Source of the DNA: Silene conica
Lineage: Eukaryota > Streptophyta > Magnoliopsida > Caryophyllales > Caryophyllaceae
Assembly: GCA_029255685.2 (NCBI GenBank)
Contig: CM055314.2
Span: forward strand, 41,481,790-41,545,789
Length of the DNA stretch: 64,000 nucleotides
Direction: 5' to 3'
Shown piece by piece: positions 56,261-64,000 of this stretch. Position numbers and translations under genes: made by a program. Position 1 is the stretch's first letter, and every line of letters begins with the position of its first letter. The notes beneath the pieces were generated by a model that was not told the origin of the DNA, did not search any database, and saw only the letters and a program-made list of their open reading frames with translations.

Positions 56261-58155
56261 GAGACTTTATACCATGGACTCTCGCGGTACGCTCGAGACA
56301 CTCATGAAGCAAAGGGTGAGTATATGTAGAAGATAGAAAGAAGTATATTGTAATGACACTCACCTAACTGCGACCGATGAAAACATGCCTGCAATCTAAC
56401 ATGAACAAGAATTCTACAACTATGTATAACTAACCCATTAAGTGACTCGGATACATGCAATTGAGGTAATGAAAGATATGTGAGGTAAAAGGTAAAAAGT
56501 GGTTAAGATGTTTTTGGATATGTGGGGTTAGTAGCCAAGCTAGTAAAACCGGTTTCCAACAACATAATTCACAACTTTTGATATTAAGGAAGTGCTCTTT
56601 TGTAGCACAGCTCTCACATTATATATAAGAAAGGACTCCCGATTATTTTGAGTGAAGTACGGGAGTGATAACATATAAAAGAAAGGAATCTTTGGACGGA
56701 ATTTTTTTCATTCTAATGCTGTCAGGTGGTCGGCCGACCCATGAAGGTGGTCGGTCGGGCTCTTTCCTGTACGTTTGATCTCTTTTTTTTTCGTTTTTCT
56801 TTTCTTTCTTTCTCTTTCTGAATTTTTCTGTTCTTTTTCTTTTCTTTCTTTCTTTCTTTTCTCCTTCTTTTCTCTTTTTGCTCGGGATAGCATACAAACC
56901 AAGATGCCTCAAAATAAACCAAGGACCACAAATACTAGCTTGGAAGGGTAGGCTGAGTATTGGATGTAGTTTTGGGGAATAAAAAGGCAATTTTGGCTAT
57001 GTGAAGCTTATGGGTAAATATGAGAAAAAGGATCCCAAATGCACGTATTAAGATTCACAAAACGAGATAGTAAAACAAGTATATATCAATTCAAGTTCAT
57101 GTTTATGCATATTGATATAACATGTTCCAAGGGGAGTACTACTCACATCCTAAACAGGTGGTTTAAGAATGAAACCAGGAAATAAGCTCTAGAACATAGA
57201 ATGTATAGTAGGTTGCCAAGGTATAAGTCAAGTCTCAAGATATACAAATAATTTGACAAAAACTCGTAGACATGCAAAAGACTCTCATACTAAAACAAGT
57301 TGACAAGGCAAGGTAAAGGCATAAACATGTAAGATAGCAGAGATCATCCTTGAAATACTCTCGTTCCGACTCGACCTATATGCTAAAATAAACGTGCATT
57401 TTTTTGAATTTTTGAAATTTTTCTAATTTTTTTGTATTTTTCTTTTGTATATGCAAGAGAAATAAAGAAAAACAATGCAAGACAGAAATGCAATAAACGT
57501 GTGACAAAAATGCAGTGCATGTGACACGAAACCATTCCCCAAACCAACCCGCACAATGTCCCCATTGTGCATTAGCCTAAGTAAAGGTTTCAGAAAATTA
57601 AAAGGAAGATGCAAGGAAAATAAAAACCAAGGAAAAACTGGAAAGAACTCACTAGGTTATGAAGTGCGTGAAAAACCTCCCCAAACCAGCGTAAGCTGGG
57701 AGGTATTGGTGGCCAGCAGTGCCACTCAAGTACCCAAGATGGTTGCACGATTCCCGAGGAAGAAACGAACAGGCTGTGACGGACGGGTAGGTCGACCGAC
57801 CTATATTTCAGGTCGACCGACCTTCCTGCGGGTTGCAGAAATTCCAGGAGTCCAGGGGCTAGGTCGACCGACCCATATTTCAGGTCGGTCGACCCCTCTG
57901 CTGAACAGCGGTCTTCGTTTCTTCGGAAAAACCTGAAAAAGCAATAAATATGCGCCCAACAAACGCGCAAGATCCCAGAACTAAGTCTAAAATGTCTTAA
58001 CTACGCAACATAAGCAAATTTGTCCTAAAAAACTTTAAACAAAGCAAACTAGAAAGGCTTAACAAAACAGAAAATTGTCTTAAGAAAAACAGAAACGAGC
58101 AAAAAGAAGAAGTCATCCGCGTTTAAGAAAAACAGAAACGAGCAAAAAGAAGAAG
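56261..58155 (-). other. 3' noncoding region of element M
   Basis: Reading on the minus strand: the end of the gag frame, a 42-bp tandem duplication (58080-58165), two motif pairs (57790-57824, 57862-57893), GGTTTGGGGAGG (about 57676-57687), an internal hairpin with PPT-like tract (57531-57570), an A/G tract (56780-56880) beside a motif pair (56729-56758), and the block with CTCGAGCG (about 56275-56300). No gene. Confidence 0.75.
57531..57570 (-). other. Internal hairpin plus polypurine-like tract, element M
   Basis: On the minus strand GCACAATG-GGGA-CATTGTGC (57570-57551) is followed by GGGTTGGTTTGGGGAATGGT. Confidence 0.7.
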
Positions 58156-60015
58156 TCATCCGCGTAGGATGCAGGGTTTCTTTGACCAAGGGCTCTGACT
58201 ACAGGCTACCCCTTCAGCTGTGGTGATTTGGGTAGATGAGTTTCTCTCCACCGTGTAGTTAGGTGGATCATCATCCATAGCTTTAGCCATCCATCTCCCG
58301 GGGTTGTCGACTCCCAAGTCGTGGGTCGACACCTTCCTCGGCTTCTTCTTCTTAGGGCTCTTTTCTTCAGCCAAATGATCACTTGCTTGAGTGACCTCGT
58401 TCTCTACATCATTTGATCGAGTAAGTGGTACTACTCGATCGAGAAAATCTCTCTTTCTATCGCTTATGGACTCTGTCACTAGTGTCGCAATTTCTGGAGC
58501 ACCCAAATCAGCCTCCTGAGCAAGAGATTTACCTGCACATGCCTCAAAACACATCAAAGCCTCCGAAGGATCCTTTGTGAAGGATCCTTGTACATAACAT
58601 TCACTGATATTATTAAAAACATCAGAAATGTCAATAGAAGAATCCTGCAAAAGACAAGGTTCATCAACCGAGGGTTCGAACGTGTTAGGAATATGTTCAT
58701 TACTAACACTTACAAGAATAGGTTGGTTAGTCAAGGGGTGAAGGTCTAACTCATTGGCTGTATCTAGATCCAAGTCAGTATCATCAACGGGGAGGGAGAG
58801 AGAATCAAGTAACCTATCATTCTCATCCTTAAGAATGAGTGACTCTTCAGTACTGGGTGTGATGGGAACACACTCGACAGAAATATCCGGGTTACTAATA
58901 TCAACGCCCTCATACCTCTCCAAGATTTTTTTGAACTGATGCTCCAATATTAATTTCTCAAAATGATACGGATACGGGACCACAATGCTTGTCGCGGAAT
59001 CGGCAAGCCTTGGCTCTTTTAACTTCAGAATCTCCGTTGAGTCATTGACGAGAGGAGAGTCAGGTAGCTCAGGAGGCGAATCCAAAATCTGCTCAGGAAC
59101 CCTGGTCGGTCGACCTAGTATAGCGGTCGGTCGACCAGACGTTGTATTATCGGAATTTTTATGTTCTGTAGAAACTAATCTCACGTCAGATGTCGAGGTC
59201 GGTCGACCTGCAGTAGTGGTCGGTCGACCTCCTGACCTGTGCACGGGATCAATTTCTTCGTCCTGAACTTCAGCATAATCATCCTTTGGGGTTGGTCCCT
59301 CATAAGCTTTCTCAAGTTCTTCGGAACGGGCGTTATTGGATGTTTCAAGTGCGGCAACATGACTTATTTCAATACTTGTTTTCATCGAATTCCCACGTGA
59401 ATTTCCATTTTCAGTTCTATGAACCGCAAACTCCTCAATAAAATCCCAACCCTTGTCATAAGCTACATTATGAAATCCACCGTTTGTAAGGGTGGCTCTG
59501 TAGTCATCACACAAAGAGTCATAGAATTGGTTGCAAAGGTACCACTCCTCAAAGCCGTGGTGACGAACGGACCGAACCAACTCCTTAAAACGGGCCCACA
59601 CTTCATGAAATTCCTCATCAGGTCCTTGCTGGAACATAAAAATTTGAACTCTCATAGCATTGGTTTTCGCTGGCGAAATGTACTGTTTGCAGAAAGCCAA
59701 TGCCAGAGATGTCCAATCTGTAACTCCAGCCGCAACCTTATCAAGGTACCGAATCCATTGACGCGCAGAATCTTTCAAGGAGAAAAGAAACAACGTCTCC
59801 TTAACCTCATCTTCCGCTACTCCAGCCGGTACAGGTATGGAACAACAATAATCTGTAAATAGCTCCAAATGCTTTAGAGGATCTTCATCCGGTAGACCTG
59901 CAAACTGTTTTTGCTCCACCAATTCGATATGGGAAAGTTGAATTTCAAAGGAGAGAGTAAATTCCTGTGGAAGGTGGTGTGTTGCTGGATAAAGATTACC
60001 ATAAATAGTAGACAT
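58156..60015 (-). CDS. Gag-derived protein of element M (no protease)
   Basis: Open frame of 619 residues from the ATG at 60015; a TTG lies nine codons upstream. The N-terminal half is a Retrotrans_gag-type domain close to that of B (FSLKDSARQWIRYLDKVAAGV, DEEFHEVWARFKELVRS). The linker has two pairs of GRPT. A short region then matches the segment just before the protease in B, after which the protease is missing and replaced by about 230 acidic, Ser/Leu/Asp-rich residues I do not recognise. It ends QSPWSKKPCILRG, recalling the C-termini of F and H. There is no CCHC knuckle and no lesion. Possibly a dedicated particle protein of a non-autonomous element. Confidence 0.85.
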   Translation of the reverse strand: MSTIYGNLYPATHHLPQEFTLSFEIQLSHIELVEQKQFAGLPDEDPLKHLELFTDYCCSIPVPAGVAEDEVKETLFLFSLKDSARQWIRYLDKVAAGVTDWTSLALAFCKQYISPAKTNAMRVQIFMFQQGPDEEFHEVWARFKELVRSVRHHGFEEWYLCNQFYDSLCDDYRATLTNGGFHNVAYDKGWDFIEEFAVHRTENGNSRGNSMKTSIEISHVAALETSNNARSEELEKAYEGPTPKDDYAEVQDEEIDPVHRSGGRPTTTAGRPTSTSDVRLVSTEHKNSDNTTSGRPTAILGRPTRVPEQILDSPPELPDSPLVNDSTEILKLKEPRLADSATSIVVPYPYHFEKLILEHQFKKILERYEGVDISNPDISVECVPITPSTEESLILKDENDRLLDSLSLPVDDTDLDLDTANELDLHPLTNQPILVSVSNEHIPNTFEPSVDEPCLLQDSSIDISDVFNNISECYVQGSFTKDPSEALMCFEACAGKSLAQEADLGAPEIATLVTESISDRKRDFLDRVVPLTRSNDVENEVTQASDHLAEEKSPKKKKPRKVSTHDLGVDNPGRWMAKAMDDDPPNYTVERNSSTQITTAEGVACSQSPWSKKPCILRG

Positions 60016-60099
60016 GATCGCAATAGCACTGAGAGTACTCAATTCTTCCTCTCAAAAACCTGTCTTCTAAAACAAAACTAGAAGAAAAGGTAATTAACG

Positions 60100-60127
60100 G
60101 TCTTAAGGAACCGAAGTTCCTTAAGAC
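60100..60127 (-). other. Leader hairpin of element M
   Basis: GTCTTAAGGAAC and GTTCCTTAAGAC form a perfect 12-bp stem. The loop, on the transcribed minus strand, is TTCG, a stable tetraloop when in RNA. Confidence 0.75.
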
Positions 60128-60169
60128 AAGGAAAATAAACTAAAAACTAACAAACAAAATTATACCGTC

Positions 60170-60187
60170 TCCCCGGCAACGGCGCCA
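60170..60187 (-). promoter_or_regulatory. Primer-binding site of element M
   Basis: On the minus strand TGGCGCCGTTGCCGGGGA, identical to B and H, five bases inside the 5' LTR. Confidence 0.9.
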
Positions 60188-60192
60188 AAATT

Positions 60193-61710
60193 GGACACCC
60201 GTCGTTGAGGGGTGCCAAAGATAAGATTTATAAAACCTCAGCTTAAACTTAGATAGGATAAGTCAAGGGTCGAACCACAAGGAGACAAGGTTAATTATGT
60301 TTCTGAATTTAAAGTCTATTACAAGTAACCAAAAAGGGGGTTTGAATTAAGGTTTGAACTAACAACTAAAAGAGCAAATAAACTAGAGAATAAAATTAAG
60401 ATAAAAAGGAGATTAGGAACTTTGGTTCCCCATGGTCAAAACAAGTCAATGAAAGGTAAAATAACAAAATAACACAATCCCAAAGAACAAAGAATAAACC
60501 TTTAGGTCAATATTCTACCCAATCCTTACGGTCTTAGGGTTCCTAGAAAAGCACTAAACTTTCGTTCATATGGCAATCCCAAAGTTGTTGTTAAACTAAT
60601 CCTAATAATCTTTCAATCCTAAGGATTAGTTCACCAACAACAATGGGGGATTGGTAATTCAATAATTAAACTTATCAAAATCAAGTCTTTACCATGGTTC
60701 CCCTAATTCCTAATCACAAGAATTAGCTATGCATACTTTTAATTATGAAACTAGCAATAACAAGAACAAAGAACATTAAAGGAATCAACATAATTAAAGA
60801 TGATAATAAAAGGGAAAACATGTATAGAAAGACAACAACAAGATGAACAATAAGATTAAATTAAAAGGAAAGATTAATTAAAGCAAACTTACAACTTAAT
60901 TGGAATTAAGAACAAAAGATGAAAACTTGGAATAAAAATCTCTTTCTAACTATGGAGTTCTTGAATAACATGGAGTGTTTTACTAACATAGATTGCTTCC
61001 TAACATGGAGTGCTTTTCTAACATAGATTGCTTCCTAACATGGAGTGCTTGACCTAATTTTTCGAGTTTTGGTCTCCTTAAATAAGTTCTAATTACAAGA
61101 TTAGGAGCAAAGCCCGTAATAAAAATCGCGGAAACACAGTCGCCTGGTCGGTCGACCTACTTTTTGGGTCGGTCGACCTCTTAATGACCTAAACACTTTA
61201 ATGGGCTTTGCGGAAACTTCTGGGTCTGTGCTGTGGTTGGTCGACCCAAATAGTAGGTCAATCGACCCAATTGTCGGGACTGCAGCGCGCGTCGATCTTA
61301 AAACAGCTGCCATTTCTTAGTTACTTATCGTAATCAAGCGATTCTTGCGGCTTTCGAAAGCTAAGAGGATAAGCTTTCACCTCCAACTGGAATCACTCCA
61401 TTATCTGCTTAGAACTCGAGATATAGCCATTTGAAACAGGCTGCAACATCGTGGATCGATTCTTTGCTTGTTAAAGCTATCTACAGGCCTTGAAATGTGC
61501 GTTAGGCTTCGTTCCTTCTTGTCCTTTGTCATGAAAACTCCCGAGGGCATAAATTTGGTATAAAATTATCCCTTTTCCGCATAAATCTGCAAAAGAGCAT
61601 AAAAATACGAAAGTAGACAATTGTTGGGAAATAAATGCTAAAACATAGTAAATGAGCGACAAAATGCGTGTAAAAATAGATGTAAAACATCATAAAATAG
61701 GCACGCATCA
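60193..61710 (-). repeat. 5' LTR of element M
   Basis: 1518 bp. The first plus-strand base is G instead of T (GGACACCC), so the LTR terminus is mutated. Several differences from the 3' LTR change CpG in the motif pairs (for example at 61236 and 61259-61260). The right end GCATCA is followed by AAGGG. Confidence 0.92.
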
Positions 61711-63184
61711 AAGGGGATACTCTTAGTGATCTGACAGTGGAGCCAGAATTGTATGGAGAAATCAGGGAATTGCAAAAAGAAGACTTGAGGATTCAGAAGT
61801 GGCGAGGAATGATCGAAGGAAGTAATAATGAGACCGAGTCCAAATTCAGTGTCCATTCTGATGATAGCTTGAGATTCAATGGGAGGTGGTGTGTACCGGA
61901 TAATGATGAGTTGAAAAAGAAGATCCGAACTGAAGCTCATGCTACGCCATACTTAGTTCACCCGGGGGGAGATAAATTGTACAAGGACCTCAAGAAGACA
62001 TTTTGGTGGCCCAATATGAAGAAAGAGGTAGCCGGGTTTGTGTCGCGATGTTTGACCTGTCAGAGGGTCAAAGGTGAACATAAGAGACCTCAAGGAAAGA
62101 TCCAGCCACTGGATGTACCTGAATGGAAATGGGAGAATATTTCTATGGATTTCATCGTGGGGTTGCCTCGAACTCAGAAGGGCAACAACATGATCTGGGT
62201 AATTGTGGATAGATTGACCAAGTCCGCTCACTTCATTCCAATGAAGGATACTTGGAGTAAGGCCGAGTTGGCCAAGTCCTATGTGTAGAATGTGGTCAAG
62301 TAGCATGGCGTACCCAAGGATATTGTGTCTTATCGCGATTCGAGATTTATCTATAGGTTTTGGCAAGAGCTGCAGTCCGCGTTGGGCACGCAGTTAAAGA
62401 TGAGTACAACTTTTCATCCAGCTACAGATGGTCAGACGGAAAGGACCATCCAGACTCTGGAAGATATGTTAAGGGCTTGTGTGCTGGAATTCGGGGGATC
62501 TTGGGAGGAGCGATTGGGATTGATAGAGTTCTCGTATAATAATAGTTACCACGCAAGTATTGGTATGGCTCCTTTTGAGGCTCTGTATGGGATAAAGTGT
62601 CGGAGTCCTGTATGTTGGGATGATCGCGTTGATGCTGTGGTTCTAGGTCCAGAGATGACTCAGGAAATGGTTGAGCAAGTCCAGATAATCAGACAGAAAA
62701 TGAGGGCTGCCCTGGAGAGACAGAAGAGTTACGCAGATCTCAAGAGGAGTGACATTTCATTTGAGGCAGGGGAGTAGGTACTACTTAAGTATCTCCAATG
62801 AAGGGAGTGATGAGGTTCGGAAAGCGAGGCAAACTGAGTCAGAAGTTTATCGGACCATTTGAGATTTTGGATAGAATTGGAGAGGTGGCATACCGATTAG
62901 CTTTGCCTCCAGCCCTATCCAAGGTCCATAATGTGTTCCATGTTTCCCAACTAAGGAAATATGTGAGTGACCCCACGCATGTGTTGAACCATGAAGAAAT
63001 TGAGGTAGATGAGCAACTTGCCTATGCTGAGATTCCAAGGGAGATTTTGTATAGAAAGATTCGGAAGACTAGGAATGGAGAGACAGTGTTGGTGAAGGTC
63101 TTGTGGACCAATCACAACACGGAGGAAGCTACTTCGGAGTCGGAGGCGTCCATGAAGGAGCACTACCCGCAACTGTTCGCTTGA
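61711..63184 (+). pseudogene. Tekay B integrase and chromo-like end
   Basis: Continues the pol frame after element M: an HHCC-type zinc finger (HPGGDKLYKDL; CLTCQRVK), catalytic Asp in SMDFIVGLP, Asp in YRDSRF, Glu in DGQTERT, then the integrase C-terminus [16 protein letters not shown] and a chromo-like tail. Stops at about 62286 (TAG), 62301 (TAG) and 62775 (TAG), and further changes near 62.79 kb, make it inactive. It ends at TGA 63182-63184. Confidence 0.88.
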
Positions 63185-63334
63185 GGTATGTTACGGGGAC
63201 GTAACTCTTTTTTTTAAGTGGGGTAGCATGTGACATTCCATGATCTTAACATGAGTAAGTAGTGTTGTAGGTATGTTTGTTTACGAGATGAGTGGGTGAA
63301 CTTCGGGACGAAGTTCATTTTAAGGGGGGAAGAC
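63185..63334 (+). other. 3' UTR, hairpin and polypurine tract of Tekay B
   Basis: GAACTTCG-GGA-CGAAGTTC (63298-63316) followed by TTTTAAGGGGGGAAGAC, abutting the LTR at 63335. Confidence 0.8.
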
Positions 63335-64000
63335 TGTAATAACCCGTGTAATTATTAACTTTTATATATATTTTATGGGTCGACGATATATATCTAATTG
63401 GTTGTATATCGGGTTTGTGGGAATCAAAATGAAGTTATAGCTATCAAGTGTGATAATAATAATTATGTTCTTAGTGGGGCTCGAACTTGTGACCATAAGT
63501 GATACCAATATGGGCCTCGATTTGCGTGAAAAACAAAAGAGAGCCCATACTTGGAATAAGATCACACGCTGAAACCTACCTCCTGCCGCCTCTTATAGAC
63601 ACCTATCACTCATACTAAACCCTACCCTATCACAAATCTTTTTACATCAAACCCTAGCCGCCATATCAGAGAAGGAAAAGAAGCTAGTCACGGTGGTTGT
63701 AACCTAGCCTAGGGTGGTTCGTTTTGGCCGTGAGTCGGGTATGTTCATCACAACGTTTTTCTTAGTATGTCTGCTTTCTTTTTCGTGTTGCTTTTACCAC
63801 TGTTTTATATCTTATACGGTTCTAATAAGCATGTGACTCTAATCTGTGACGTGTGGTGGTCAGTTGTGAACCATAGTATCACACCTTTGACCACCCAACA
63901 CCGTCGTAAAGGGCGTCTGATGTGGTTGTGTCGGTATGGGGTGTCGGGTGTATGTGTTTATGTTTGATTATTTCGTTACTGTTTATAATTAAAGAAGGGT
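63335..64000 (+). repeat. 3' LTR of Tekay B, cut by the window edge
   Basis: Starts TGTAATAACCCG. It shares blocks with the Tekay A LTR (GGGCCTCGATTTG; GCCGCC and TTATA near 63587-63597). The rest lies outside the window. Confidence 0.8.

Larger units (their letters stand above)
42261..61710 (-). mobile_element. Gag-only LTR element M (minus strand), carrying element B
   Basis: LTRs lie at 42261-43779 (3') and 60193-61710 (5'). It is flanked by perfect duplication AAGGG (42256-42260, 61711-61715) inside Tekay B integrase-side coding sequence. Without element B it is about 7.16 kb. It has a tRNA-Asp primer-binding site, leader hairpin, one open gag-derived frame, internal and terminal hairpin/PPT cassettes, and no protease, RT or integrase. 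The LTRs differ at about 30 of 1520 positions (about 2%), so it is older than B. Confidence 0.92.
40166..64000 (+). mobile_element. Tekay/Del-type chromovirus B, 5'-truncated
   Basis: From the end of gag through protease, reverse transcriptase, RNase H and integrase to the polypurine tract and the start of the 3' LTR, which runs off the window. It is interrupted at 42260 by element M with perfect duplication AAGGG. The 5' LTR and most of gag are missing at the junction with G. Confidence 0.85.

Overview
Plant nuclear DNA, almost certainly an angiosperm and probably a eudicot, made entirely of nested transposable elements. I see no host gene, tRNA, rRNA, organelle insert or prokaryotic feature. 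The evidence is: Ty3/gypsy LTR retrotransposons of the Athila type (primer-binding site matching tRNA-Asp, ATHILA-type third ORF) and of the Tekay/Del chromovirus type; Copia-type solo LTRs; a CACTA DNA transposon starting CACTACAAGAA; a LINE 3' end with a zf-RVT motif; and a tRNA-derived SINE-like piece. I cannot name the species.

Layout, left to right. 1-5033: 3' part and 3' LTR of an Athila-like element (Z), inserted in a Tekay element. 5034-7691: 3' end and 3' LTR of that element (Tekay A). 7692-12024: LTR and 3' internal part of an older minus-strand chromovirus (E0), holding a solo Athila-type LTR (9460-11052). 12025-26163: minus-strand gag-protease element (F). Its left LTR is cut and carries a SINE/LINE piece and a CACTA transposon, which in turn carries a Copia solo LTR; its right LTR carries another Copia solo LTR. 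26164-27134: second copy of the E0 flank, showing a tandem duplication. 27131-40165: folded LTR fragments and a truncated minus-strand Athila element (G), interrupted by a Copia solo LTR and by a complete plus-strand gag-protease element (H, 30369-38280). 40166-64000: 5'-truncated Tekay element (Tekay B). Its pol is split exactly by a minus-strand gag-only element (M, 42261-61710, duplication AAGGG), itself split by a young complete Athila element (B, 43973-56260, duplication GAGAC).

How they work together. B is the only element that looks autonomous: one open gag-pol frame, an intact third ORF and two LTRs differing at 2 of 1308 positions. F, H and M carry gag, with or without protease, but no reverse transcriptase or integrase. 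They share LTR ends, primer-binding site, leader hairpin and polypurine tract with B, so I infer they move in trans.

The strongest unexplained signal is a 12-base palindrome-containing motif (GGTCGACCGACC or its reverse complement), present about 80 times and nearly always as closely spaced pairs, often as two pairs about 70-110 bases apart. It occurs in five Athila-type elements and one solo LTR, at non-homologous positions: LTR promoter side, LTR downstream side, the gag linker (read in frame as GRPT), the spacer before the third ORF, and the 3' noncoding region. Element Z has a differently sequenced but similarly built module five times in its LTR. Three covarying hairpins also recur: at the LTR start, in the leader, and just before each polypurine tract.
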